Part shown: positions 34,995 through 42,457 of the stretch, piece by piece | How positions within the stretch are numbered: the first letter of the stretch is position 1 | How the letters are laid out: the number at the start of each line of letters is the position of its first letter | NCBI GenBank assembly: GCA_037381915.1 | Contig: JARRQJ010000011.1 | Coordinates: 27,833 to 91,832 of the forward strand | Direction of reading: 5' to 3' | Source of the DNA: JARRQJ01 sp037381915 | GTDB lineage: Bacteria; Pseudomonadota; Gammaproteobacteria; DRLM01 | DNA length: 64,000 nt | Translations under genes and position numbers: made by a program | Notes under the pieces: generated by a model | What the model saw: the letters and a program-made list of their open reading frames with translations, nothing else | Told to the model about the DNA's origin: nothing | Databases searched by the model: none

Positions 34995-36275
34995 TTACAG
35001 CTGCGAAAAGACTTCCTCCGCCGAGACCAGAGTATTTTTGATCTCGCGCTCGCCGTGTGCGGAGGAGACGAAGCCCGCCTCGAAGGCGGAGGGCGCCAGG
35101 TAGATGCCCTGTTCCAGCATGCCGTGGAAGAACAGCTTGAAGCGTTCCACGTTGCAGTTGGTGACTTGATAATAGTCCTTGACCTGCGGCTCTTCGGTGA
35201 AGAACACACCGAACATCCCGCCCACCTGATTGGCGACCAGGGGGATATCGAAGGCCTTGGCCCGTGTCACCAGACCGCGCGCCAACTGCTCGGTGCGTTC
35301 GCCCAGGGCGGTGAAAAAGTCGGGTTGCGCGACCTCCTCCAGCGTCGCCAGGCCCGCCGCCATGGCGACCGGATTACCCGACAGGGTCCCCGCTTGATAG
35401 ATGGGTCCGAGGGGGGCGATCTTTTCCATGATCTCCCGCTTGCCGCCGAAGGCGCCCACCGGCAGGCCGCCGCCGATCACCTTGCCCAGGGTGGTGAGAT
35501 CGGGGGTGACCTCGTACAGTTCCTGCGCCCCGCCGAGGGCGACGCGAAAACCGGTCATCACCTCGTCGAAGATCAGTACCGATTCATATTCGTCGCAGAT
35601 GCTGCGCAGGCCTTCGAGGAAGCCGGGCAGCGGCGGCACGCAGTTCATATTGCCCGCCACCGGTTCGACGATAATGCAGGCGATCTGCCCGCCGAGATGG
35701 GCGAAGGTCTCGCGCACCTTGTCCAGGTCGTTATAGTCCAGGGTGATGGTGTGTTCCGCCAGAGCTACCGGCACGCCGGGCGAGGTGGGCACTCCCAGGG
35801 TCAAGGCGCCGGAACCGGCCTTCACCAGCAGTGAGTCGGAATGGCCGTGATAGCAGCCCTCGAATTTTACGATCTTGTCGCGGCCGGTGTAGCCGCGGGC
35901 CAGGCGAATGGCACTCATGGTGGCCTCGGTACCGGAATTCACCATGCGCACCATATCTAGGGACGGCACCAGTTCGCACACCTTCTCCGCCATCTCGATC
36001 TCGATGCGCGTGGGCGCGCCGAAACCCAGGCCGTCGCCGATGGCCTCCTCCACGGCGGCGATCACCTTGGGGTGGGCATGACCGAGGATCATGGGTCCCC
36101 AGGAACCCACGTAATCGATATATTGCTTGCCGTCCTCGTCATAGAGGAAGGCGCCTTCGCCATGCTTAAAAAACACCGGGTCACCGCCCACGCCGCGAAA
36201 GGCGCGCACCGGCGAATTCACACCGCCGGGGATATGTTGTTGGGCTTGTATGAATAACTCGTGCGAGCGGCTCAT
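34995..36275 (-). CDS. hemL: Glutamate-1-semialdehyde 2,1-aminomutase
   Basis: HemL makes 5-aminolevulinate from glutamate semialdehyde with PLP, the second committed step of the C5 haem pathway. The 426-residue length is normal. Motifs include IPGGVNSPVRAFRGVGGDP, MVNSGTEATMSAIRLARGYT, FEGCYHGHSDSLLVKAGSGA, LIFDEVMTGFRVA, and the PLP lysine in TLGKVIGGGLPVGAFGGK. It follows thiE by 21 bases; the order rubredoxin / thiD-thiE-hemL is common in gammaproteobacteria. Haem supply suits the cytochromes nearby. Confidence 0.97.
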   Translation of the reverse strand: MSRSHELFIQAQQHIPGGVNSPVRAFRGVGGDPVFFKHGEGAFLYDEDGKQYIDYVGSWGPMILGHAHPKVIAAVEEAIGDGLGFGAPTRIEIEMAEKVCELVPSLDMVRMVNSGTEATMSAIRLARGYTGRDKIVKFEGCYHGHSDSLLVKAGSGALTLGVPTSPGVPVALAEHTITLDYNDLDKVRETFAHLGGQIACIIVEPVAGNMNCVPPLPGFLEGLRSICDEYESVLIFDEVMTGFRVALGGAQELYEVTPDLTTLGKVIGGGLPVGAFGGKREIMEKIAPLGPIYQAGTLSGNPVAMAAGLATLEEVAQPDFFTALGERTEQLARGLVTRAKAFDIPLVANQVGGMFGVFFTEEPQVKDYYQVTNCNVERFKLFFHGMLEQGIYLAPSAFEAGFVSSAHGEREIKNTLVSAEEVFSQL

Positions 36276-36296
36276 ATATTACTCCTGGTCGATAGA

Positions 36297-36959
36297 CTAT
36301 ACGCCAATGACGCGATGATGCCGGTTGCCGGTGCCGTCGTCGAACAATTCCGCAATCGCGGCGGCGGCGGCCGTCACATCCGCCTGGCCGAATACGCCAT
36401 GGATCACGGCAAGCAGGTCCGCGCCGGCCTCGATGAGCGTGCCGCCGTTGTCTGCGGTGATGCCGCCGATGGCTGTGATCGGGATGTTCAGGCGTCGTTT
36501 CGCATACTGCAACAACGCCATTTCCGCCTGCGTGGCGTGAGGTTTCGTGCGCGAAGGAAAGAATCTCCCGAAAGCGACATAATCCGCCCCTCCCTCCGCG
36601 GCGGCGACGGCGCGCGTCAACTCATTGTAGCAGGACACGCCGATGATGGCGTCCGAGCCCAGTTGCTGCCGCGCGGCGGTGAGCGGCGCGTCATCGCGAC
36701 CGAGATGCACGCCGTCGGCGCCCACAGCGACGGCCAGAGCGATATCGTCATTGATAAGCAAGGGTACATGATGGGCGCGGCACACCGTCAACACGGCACG
36801 CGCCCGCTCCAGGCGTTGCGGACCGGCGGCCTTATCCCGATATTGGACCAGCGCCGCACCGCCGGCGATGGCGGCGCCGACATGTGCGGCCAAGTCTTCC
36901 GGAGCGATCAGTGCCGGATCGGTTACGACATACAGGCCACGCCGCCATCGAGGCATCAT
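36297..36959 (-). CDS. thiE: Thiamine-phosphate synthase
   Basis: ThiE joins HMP diphosphate with thiazole phosphate to give thiamine phosphate. The 220-residue TIM-barrel protein has RGLYVVTDPALI, ALVQYRDKAAGPQ, LLINDDIALAVAVGADGVHL, IIGVSCYNELT and ITAIGGITADNGG. Its start overlaps the end of thiD by 4 bases (ATGA), so HMP-P kinase and thiamine-phosphate synthase are made together. Confidence 0.96.
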   Translation of the reverse strand: MMPRWRRGLYVVTDPALIAPEDLAAHVGAAIAGGAALVQYRDKAAGPQRLERARAVLTVCRAHHVPLLINDDIALAVAVGADGVHLGRDDAPLTAARQQLGSDAIIGVSCYNELTRAVAAAEGGADYVAFGRFFPSRTKPHATQAEMALLQYAKRRLNIPITAIGGITADNGGTLIEAGADLLAVIHGVFGQADVTAAAAAIAELFDDGTGNRHHRVIGV

Positions 36960-37768
36960 GCCGAGGAGTCCGCTTCGTTTTGCGCCCAGAACAGCCGGTT
37001 GGGCAGATGTTGTCCCATGCCGGCCCGGTAACCGTACTTCAGGCTGTGCCAGGTAAAATCCTGGGCCTCATGGACCGCGACCGCCGGGTCGAGTCCATGG
37101 GCGAGCAGGCCTGCGACCGCCGCCGCCAGAGTACAGCCGGAACCGTGATAGCTGTGGGGGAGCCGTTCCCAGGCGTAACTTTCCAGTTGGCGGCGATTTC
37201 CGTAGAGGGTGTTGATGACCTCTACGGTGCGTTCATGGGTACCGGTAATGAGGACGTATTCGCAACCACCCTCCAGCAATTCCTGGGCACAGGCCTCCAG
37301 GCTATCGGCCTCCGCTGCCAGGGCGCGGGCCTCGCGGCTGTTGGGGGTCAGCACGGTGGTCAGTGGGAACAGCAAGTTGACCATGGCGTCGATGAGCTCA
37401 TCATCGGCGAGCACACCGCCTCCGCCGGCGAGGATGATGGGATCCAAGACTACCGGGATATCGGCATAATCCATCAGGACCGAGTGCACCGCTTCGACGT
37501 TATCCACGCTGCCCAGCATGCCGATCTTGAACGCGGCAACCGACATGTCTTCCAGTACGGCCCGCGCTTGTTCGATGACCAGATTGGCCTCGATGGCGGC
37601 GTAGCTCTTGACGTTCTGGGTATCCTGGACGGTAATCGCGGTGACGACCGGGACGGCATGACAGCCGATGCTCGCCAGGGACTCGATGTCGGCCTGGATA
37701 CCGGCACCGCCGGTGCTGTCCACACCAGCGAAGGACATGACTACGGGGGGAAATTCTTGTTGGGTCAT
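36956..37768 (-). CDS. thiD: Hydroxymethylpyrimidine/phosphomethylpyrimidine kinase
   Basis: ThiD phosphorylates HMP and HMP phosphate for thiamine synthesis. The 270-residue ribokinase-fold protein has SFAGVDSTGGAGIQADIESL, VVTAITVQDTQNV, VLDPIILAGGGGVLADDELI, VLTPNSREARAL and the C-terminal anion-hole LPHSYHGSGCTLAAAVAGLL. It is the first gene of thiD-thiE-hemL and divergent from rubredoxin. No TPP riboswitch is seen in the 230-base gap upstream. Confidence 0.96.
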   Translation of the reverse strand: MTQQEFPPVVMSFAGVDSTGGAGIQADIESLASIGCHAVPVVTAITVQDTQNVKSYAAIEANLVIEQARAVLEDMSVAAFKIGMLGSVDNVEAVHSVLMDYADIPVVLDPIILAGGGGVLADDELIDAMVNLLFPLTTVLTPNSREARALAAEADSLEACAQELLEGGCEYVLITGTHERTVEVINTLYGNRRQLESYAWERLPHSYHGSGCTLAAAVAGLLAHGLDPAVAVHEAQDFTWHSLKYGYRAGMGQHLPNRLFWAQNEADSSA

Positions 37769-37998
37769 TGAGTCGCCTCCGCCACATTGAAAGAGAAGGG
37801 TTTAGTGCGTTCCCCTTCCGTCAAGGAACTGTCCAACCGCTGAGGGAAACTGGGGGATGTGGGCCATTCTAGGGCCTGTAGACAGTTCCCACAACTCGCA
37901 GGCGGGTGGGGCGAAGGGCGAACGCGCCGCACAGGCTTTCGTTGTACGGGTCGACATGCGAAAATCGACGCACCAGCTCCCGATACCAGGAGGCATCC

Positions 37999-38190
37999 TT
38001 GCAAGCGCAATCGCCGGCCGCCGGCTACAAGAAATACATGTGTGTGATTTGTGGTTTTATTTATGACGAGGCGGAGGGTCGCCCGGAGGACGGGATCGCG
38101 CCGGGTACTGTGTGGGAGGATGTACCGGACATCTGGTGTTGTCCGGATTGCGGCGCCAGCAAGGATGATTTTGAAATGCTGGAGGAGTGA
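37999..38190 (+). CDS. Rubredoxin
   Basis: Rubredoxin is a one-iron electron carrier. The two CxxC iron sites are clear: MCVICGFIYDEAEG and WCCPDCGASKDDFEM. The start decided here is TTG at 37999, because AGGAGG lies 5 bases before it (37988-37993) and this gives a 63-residue protein, MQAQSPAAGYKKYMCVIC in its first part. The ATG at 38038 would cut into the conserved KKYxC start. The family is usually 52-60 residues, so a short extension is added. It is divergent from thiD, a common neighbourhood, and convergent with the cytochrome, sharing a terminator. Confidence 0.93.
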   Translation: MQAQSPAAGYKKYMCVICGFIYDEAEGRPEDGIAPGTVWEDVPDIWCCPDCGASKDDFEMLEE

Positions 38191-38255
38191 CGGGAAAAAC
38201 GGCGCGGGACACGTCTGATTTTGCCAGCCATTTTTCACTCCCGAGGCCATAAAAC

Positions 38256-38281
38256 AAAAACCAGCCGTCAGGCTGGTTTTT
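38256..38281. terminator. Bidirectional terminator between rubredoxin and cytochrome c
   Basis: AAAAACCAGCC (38256-38266), loop GTCA, GGCTGGTTTTT (38271-38281): an 11-base-pair stem with A-run and T-run on its flanks, so it works in both directions. It lies between two convergent genes. Confidence 0.9.
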
Positions 38282-38306
38282 GCAGGCTCCCACATTCCAA
38301 GGAGTG

Positions 38307-38687
38307 TTACTTGGCGAGGCCCAACACGAAGTCCACCAGCTTGGAGATGTCGGCATCGGAAACGCGGGGTGAGTACGGAGGCATGGGCACGCCACCGGTC
38401 ACGGCGGTCCAGTTGCCCTTTCCACCCTTGTGAATCTTCTGGGTCAGCACCTCTTTAGGCGTACCCTTCACGACCGTGCCATCGCTGAGGGTGGCCGAGA
38501 TTTCGGATTTGCCCTTGTACTTATTCGCCACGTCCTGCCAGGCGGGACCGACGATTTTCTTTTCCACCGAGTGGCAGGCCAGGCAGCCGCTCTTCTTGGC
38601 CAGTGCCAGACCATCTTCGGCATTCGCCTGGACAGCGACCAGGGTCAATACGGCCGCTGCGGAAACGCTTAACCAATGTGCTTTCAT
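38307..38687 (-). CDS. Class I cytochrome c, copy 1
   Basis: A 126-residue periplasmic monohaem cytochrome. It has a signal peptide (MKAHWLSVSAAAVLTLVAVQ, then ANA), the haem site GCLACH (Cys35, Cys38, His39) and a likely axial Met in VPMPPYS (Met102). The fold resembles c551/c552 carriers, with an inserted SDGTVVKGTPKEV segment. It differs from the copy at 39041-39421 at only three residues (His4/Arg, Ile45/Val, Ser68/Thr). AGGAGAG lies upstream of ATG 38687. It probably shuttles electrons between periplasmic donors and a terminal reductase; the partner is unknown. Confidence 0.94.
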   Translation of the reverse strand: MKAHWLSVSAAAVLTLVAVQANAEDGLALAKKSGCLACHSVEKKIVGPAWQDVANKYKGKSEISATLSDGTVVKGTPKEVLTQKIHKGGKGNWTAVTGGVPMPPYSPRVSDADISKLVDFVLGLAK

Positions 38688-38702
38688 GTGTGACTCTCCT
38701 TA
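38312..38702 (-). repeat. Direct repeat unit A (cytochrome c gene copy 1)
   Basis: About 390 bases repeated at 39046-39436, an offset of 734. Identity is uneven: about 18 differences in the first 180 bases (3' half of the gene) but only about 5 in the last 200 (5' half). The shared part includes the ribosome binding site but not the terminator. Confidence 0.9.
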
Positions 38703-38984
38703 GGTGCTCTATAAAGTTTCATGGTCGAATAAATCGTGTTTGACGGTCGGTTAAACCGCCGTCGGGTGGTTCGGCGCCTATCTGGATAGCGGTGACTTGA
38801 TCCGGTTTAGCGGTCAGCACTTCCCCCCCTCGTGCTGCTCGGCAGCTACAACCTTATTGTTACCATGGGATTTATGCCATGGTGCCGTTCGCAGGTCAAT
38901 AATACCCTAAATTTCTTACTGGAATATTAAGCGGGAATCATCGGCGCGGGCGCATATTTTTATATTAATTTCAGCCGGTTGAAT
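38703..38984 (-). promoter_or_regulatory. Upstream region of cytochrome c copy 1
   Basis: About 280 bases without a gene. It contains an inverted repeat ACCATGG (38862-38868) / CCATGGT (38877-38883), about 190 bases before the cytochrome start. The 11-mer TTATGCCATGG here (38872-38882) is found again at 39603-39613, a similar distance before copy 2. No firm -35/-10 pair was found. Confidence 0.35.
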
Positions 38985-39009
38985 AAAAAAGCCAGCCCGA
39001 GGGCTGGCT
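38985..39009 (-). terminator. Terminator of cytochrome c copy 2
   Basis: Read on the minus strand: AGCCAGCCC (39009-39001), a 2-base loop, GGGCTGGCT (38998-38990), then a T run (38990-38985). It lies 32 bases after the stop of copy 2. It is unlike the terminator of copy 1, so the duplication did not carry it. Confidence 0.85.
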
Positions 39010-39040
39010 CATGTATTCATGTATTACGGTGTAGTTTGGG

Positions 39041-39421
39041 TTATTTGGCGAGACCCAACACGAAGTCCACCAGCTTGGAGATGTCGGCATCGGAAACACG
39101 GGGTGAGTACGGAGGCATGGGCACGCCGCCGGTTACCGCAGTCCAGTTGCCCTTCCCGCCCTTGTGAATCTTCTGGGTCAACACTTCCTTGGGCGTACCC
39201 TTGACGACGGTACCATCGGTGAGGGTGGCCGAGATTTCGGATTTGCCCTTGTACTTATTCGCCACGTCCTGCCAGGCGGGACCGACGACCTTCTTTTCCA
39301 CCGAGTGGCAGGCCAGGCAGCCGCTCTTCTTGGCCAGTGCCAGACCATCTTCGGCATTCGCCTGGACAGCGACCAGGGTCAATACAGCCGCTGCGGAAAC
39401 GCTCAACCAACGTGCTTTCAT
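39041..39421 (-). CDS. Class I cytochrome c, copy 2
   Basis: A 126-residue monohaem cytochrome almost identical to the copy at 38307-38687: signal peptide MKARWLSVSAAAVLTLVAVQ, haem site GCLACH and a Met ligand in VPMPPYS. The chosen ATG 39421 has AGGAGAG before it; an open 10-codon extension upstream is not used. It has its own terminator and is divergent from the haem/FGE gene, so it may share regulatory DNA with it. Keeping two close copies with separate control signals suggests gene dosage or different conditions of expression. Confidence 0.94.
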   Translation of the reverse strand: MKARWLSVSAAAVLTLVAVQANAEDGLALAKKSGCLACHSVEKKVVGPAWQDVANKYKGKSEISATLTDGTVVKGTPKEVLTQKIHKGGKGNWTAVTGGVPMPPYSPRVSDADISKLVDFVLGLAK

Positions 39422-39436
39422 GTGTCTCTCCTTATG
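39046..39436 (-). repeat. Direct repeat unit B (cytochrome c gene copy 2)
   Basis: Second copy of the 390-base unit at 38312-38702. Only the coding sequence and ribosome site are shared; upstream DNA has diverged apart from an 11-mer. Confidence 0.9.
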
Positions 39437-39755
39437 AGTCATTATGGTCAATGTTATATTTTAATTGCCCGCCAACTAGGGAAACCCGACGAGGGGCATT
39501 TGTACATCTGAGGGATTAGGTTATCCGCGTCCGGGCGGACACTCCTTTTCCCCCACTCCCTAAAAAAACAATAAAACAGCCTACTTGCGGCGTGACGCGA
39601 ACTTATGCCATGGGAAAAATGGGCTGTCAAGATGTCGTCAATAACATACAGTGACATTGTTGGCGGTCTATAGACAAATTGTTACAGTAGCGCTCGCGAT
39701 TTGTGCGCTTGCCCTTGCGTCAATCAAGTCCTTCGAGCAGCAAAGGAAACAGCCC
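39422..39755. promoter_or_regulatory. Divergent promoter region, cytochrome c copy 2 / haem-FGE gene
   Basis: About 330 bases between divergent genes, AT-rich near 39440-39470 and 39560-39600. It contains TTATGCCATGG at 39603-39613, shared with the upstream region of copy 1. The plus-strand frame of the FGE gene is open from 39651, but that part lacks conserved sequence. I see no gene here. Confidence 0.35.
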
Positions 39756-40805
39756 ATGAAATGTTGTCTTCGAGCACCGCTGCGGTGGCTCGCCGGCCTG
39801 ATTGTCATCACAACGGCTCACGCGGCGGGCGTTGCCGTACCGCCGACGGGGTGTTCCCAATGTCATACCAGCGCCAGTCACAGCCTGTTCGCGGTCAAGA
39901 CCGACAGCAACTGCGCCACGTGCCATGGTGAGATGAAACCGGCCCATACCAGACCTCGGCTTACTCAGAATCAGTTGACCGATGAGGAGACCCCGCTGCC
40001 GGACGTCAAGGTCACCGTGATCCCCCCGGATGCCAATCCGGCCAAGGTGACCGCGGATCCGAATCCGATGGTGTTGATCCCGGCCGGCAAATTCATCATG
40101 GGTTATGACGATCGCATGCCTGACGAGGGTCCGGCGCATCAGGTATATCTCAAAAGCTTCTGGATCGATCGCTATGAGGTGACCAATGCCCAGTATAAGA
40201 AATTCATCGATGCTACCCATCGCCGTTCGCCTTCCCATTTCCGCAACCGCACCTATCCCCCAGGCAAGTCCAATCATCCGGTGACAGAGGTCACCTGGTA
40301 TGACGCCGTTGCCTATTGCAAGTGGGCGGGGAAGCGCTTGCCCACCGACCAGGAATGGGAAAAGGCGGCGCGCGGCACGGATGGCCGCATGTTTCCCTGG
40401 GGTAACGAGTTTGACATCAACAAGGCCAATACCCCGCAACGCTGGATGGCGTTGCACCAGGAGGGTGATACTCTGCCGGTGGGTTCGTTTCCCAGTGGAG
40501 CCAGCCCCTACGGCGTATACGATATGTCGGGCAATGTCTGGGAGTGGACCTCGTCATGGTATAAACCCTATCCCGGCAATAAACATCCCAGCGAAAATTA
40601 CGGTGAGAAATACAAGACATTGAAGGGCGGGTCGTGGTGGGATTGCACATTCTACAAATGCGGTATTTCCGCGCCGGTCTTCAATCGCTCCTTCTTTATC
40701 CGTACCACCCGTAACAAGAGTTTCGGCTTTCGCTGTGCGAAGGGCTCCGCGCCCGGTGACGGGCCCCGCGCCACTCATAAAACGCATAACACGGAGAAAA
40801 TGTAA
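39756..40805 (+). CDS. Dihaem c-type - formylglycine-generating-enzyme-like fusion
   Basis: A 349-residue exported protein from ATG 39756 (AAAGGA upstream). A signal peptide (WLAGLIVITTAHAAG) is followed by two haem c sites, CSQCH (33-37) and CATCH (53-57), a linker, and a FGE-sulfatase (SUMF1/PvdO-type) domain from about residue 104: NPMVLIPAGKFIMGYDD, WIDRYEVTNAQYKKFID, KRLPTDQEWEKAARG, YDMSGNVWEWTSSWY and GFRCAKG. Near the end, GGSWWDCTFYKCG places Cys297 and Cys302 with the same C-x4-C spacing as the active-site pair of true FGE. No sulfatase gene is near. Its stop overlaps the next FGE-like gene by 1 base, and cytochromes c lie divergently, so a redox role is likely. Confidence 0.85.
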   Translation: MKCCLRAPLRWLAGLIVITTAHAAGVAVPPTGCSQCHTSASHSLFAVKTDSNCATCHGEMKPAHTRPRLTQNQLTDEETPLPDVKVTVIPPDANPAKVTADPNPMVLIPAGKFIMGYDDRMPDEGPAHQVYLKSFWIDRYEVTNAQYKKFIDATHRRSPSHFRNRTYPPGKSNHPVTEVTWYDAVAYCKWAGKRLPTDQEWEKAARGTDGRMFPWGNEFDINKANTPQRWMALHQEGDTLPVGSFPSGASPYGVYDMSGNVWEWTSSWYKPYPGNKHPSENYGEKYKTLKGGSWWDCTFYKCGISAPVFNRSFFIRTTRNKSFGFRCAKGSAPGDGPRATHKTHNTEKM

Positions 40806-41776
40806 TGAAGCTGAAAGCGATAAGGCGGCGGCAGGGCGCCGTGGCGCTGGCTTGCCTGTTGCTGACTGTCGGTGCGATGGCGGACTCCGGGAGCAAGGCG
40901 GCAGCCCAGGATAACGGCATGGTGCTTATCCCCGCCGGCCCGTTTGTGATGGGCAGCAATAAGTTGCCCAACAAGGATGAATCGATCGGCGTCGGCACCA
41001 TCAAGCCCTGGTATCTGGATGAGCATCCTGCCCACCAGGTGAACCTGAAAAGTTATTACATGGATCGCTACGAGGTCACCAACGCCCAGTACGAAAAATT
41101 CGTGGTGGCCACTGGCCACACGCCGCCCATCATGTGGGGGGAGAACGGCTATTTATTGGACTTAAAGAAGCAGGCGCTTCCCCGCCTGGACATCGACAGA
41201 ATACGGCGCCTGGCGGTGAGGACCTTTCGCTTGGACATGGATACCCGCACCATGGAAAAACAGGCACTGCTGGATGCCATCGACAAGCGCCTGCGATACC
41301 TGGGCAAGGAACCGATCGTCGATGTGAGCTGGCACGACGCCGATGCCTATTGCACCTGGGCAGGGAAGCGCCTGCCCAGCGAAGCGGAATGGGAAAAGGC
41401 GGCGCGCGGCAAGAACGGCCGGGAGTTTCCCTGGGGTGCAAAATGGGCGGCCGGCAACAGCAATACCGGCGAGGAGAGTTGGGATGACGGCGTGGCCCCG
41501 GTGGGCTCCTACCCCAAGGACAAGTCTCCCTATGGTGTCTTCGACATGGCGGGCAACGTATCGGAGTGGGTGGAGGACTGGTACCAGCCCTATCCGGGCA
41601 CGGATTATAAGAGCAAGGCCTTCGGGAAAAGATACAAGGTATTGCGCGGCGCCGCCTGGGGACGCGAAGGTCATTACGCCATGCACCAGTTTCAACGAGG
41701 CGCCTATCGTTTCTATTTGGATCCCGACTCTACGCTCGAGGACGTGGGCTTCCGCTGCGCCAGGAGCGCCCAGTGA
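40805..41776 (+). CDS. Exported formylglycine-generating-enzyme-like protein without the Cys pair
   Basis: A 323-residue exported protein with a signal peptide (GAVALACLLLTVGAMADSG) and a SUMF1-type domain: NGMVLIPAGPFVMGSNK, YMDRYEVTNAQYEKFVV, KRLPSEAEWEKAARG, FDMAGNVSEWVEDWY and VGFRCARS. The position of the FGE active-site cysteines is VLRGAAWGREGHYAMHQF, with no cysteine, so it is not a formylglycine-generating enzyme. An inserted segment of about 60 residues (GYLLDLKKQALPRLDIDR onwards) separates the first two motifs. ATG overlaps the TAA of the upstream fusion gene (TAATG), so the two are translated together. Function unknown. Confidence 0.85.
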   Translation: MKLKAIRRRQGAVALACLLLTVGAMADSGSKAAAQDNGMVLIPAGPFVMGSNKLPNKDESIGVGTIKPWYLDEHPAHQVNLKSYYMDRYEVTNAQYEKFVVATGHTPPIMWGENGYLLDLKKQALPRLDIDRIRRLAVRTFRLDMDTRTMEKQALLDAIDKRLRYLGKEPIVDVSWHDADAYCTWAGKRLPSEAEWEKAARGKNGREFPWGAKWAAGNSNTGEESWDDGVAPVGSYPKDKSPYGVFDMAGNVSEWVEDWYQPYPGTDYKSKAFGKRYKVLRGAAWGREGHYAMHQFQRGAYRFYLDPDSTLEDVGFRCARSAQ

Positions 41777-41783
41777 GGCACCG

Positions 41784-42419
41784 TTAGCTGCGCAGGGCAA
41801 GATAACTCATGAGGAATTCGACGATCTCCACGCGGTCATAGGCCTCCTGCGCGGAATCGCCCCAGACGGTGGTGCCGTGGCTGTGGATCATGAGCGCGGG
41901 AAGCGCGGGCGGCGTTGTCGTGAAGCGTTGCCGTATCGCCGCGGCGATGGCGGGGACGTCGGCGTAATTGGGGAACAGCGGCAACACCACGGCGGGTCGC
42001 TCCTCCCGAACGCCCAGACCCTTCAGCATCTCCAGCGGCGGCAACGGCAGCTCGCCGCAATCCGCCGCACATTGCGCCGTCGCCGTGCAGGCCGCCACGC
42101 TATGGACATGCAGGCAGGCCCGGGTGTCGGGAAACAGCTGGTAAATGACGCGGTGGATGGCGGTTTCCGCCGAGGGTTTGGCGCTGTCATGAAAGCGCTC
42201 CACCACCTGCCCATCGGCAATCGCTATACGCAAAAAATCATCGTCAGTTAAACGGCCTTTGGCCAGGCCGCTCGCGGTGATCCAGAAACCGCTGGGTTCG
42301 ATCGGATCGCGAATGCTGAGATTGCCGGCGGTGCCCGCCATCCACCCGCGTCCGTGAAAATCCTGGGCGATCTCGATCAAGGCCGCGCGGGGATTGAGAG
42401 TGTCAAGGGAGCGGGGCAT
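41784..42419 (-). CDS. mtnB: Methylthioribulose-1-phosphate dehydratase
   Basis: MtnB dehydrates methylthioribulose 1-phosphate in the methionine salvage pathway. The class II aldolase fold shows GWMAGTAGNLSIRDP, SGFWITASGLAKGRL, the zinc histidines in CLHVHSVAACT and the MIHSHGTTVWGDSAQEAYD segment, plus LEMLKGLGV. The ATG at 42419 gives 211 residues; 14 further codons are open upstream. It lies on the minus strand 38 bases after rhlB. Other mtn genes are not in the window. Confidence 0.9.
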   Translation of the reverse strand: MPRSLDTLNPRAALIEIAQDFHGRGWMAGTAGNLSIRDPIEPSGFWITASGLAKGRLTDDDFLRIAIADGQVVERFHDSAKPSAETAIHRVIYQLFPDTRACLHVHSVAACTATAQCAADCGELPLPPLEMLKGLGVREERPAVVLPLFPNYADVPAIAAAIRQRFTTTPPALPALMIHSHGTTVWGDSAQEAYDRVEIVEFLMSYLALRS

Positions 42420-42457
42420 GGGCGATTGGCGGGCGGTGCGGCGACCCGCGGATTTTA

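Noticed and set aside
37769..37998. TPP riboswitch upstream of thiD
   Set aside because: No CUGAGA or matching ACCUGA core was found.
39756..41776. Sulfatase-activating enzyme pair
   Set aside because: No sulfatase gene is nearby, one member lacks the active-site cysteines, and the other carries haem motifs.
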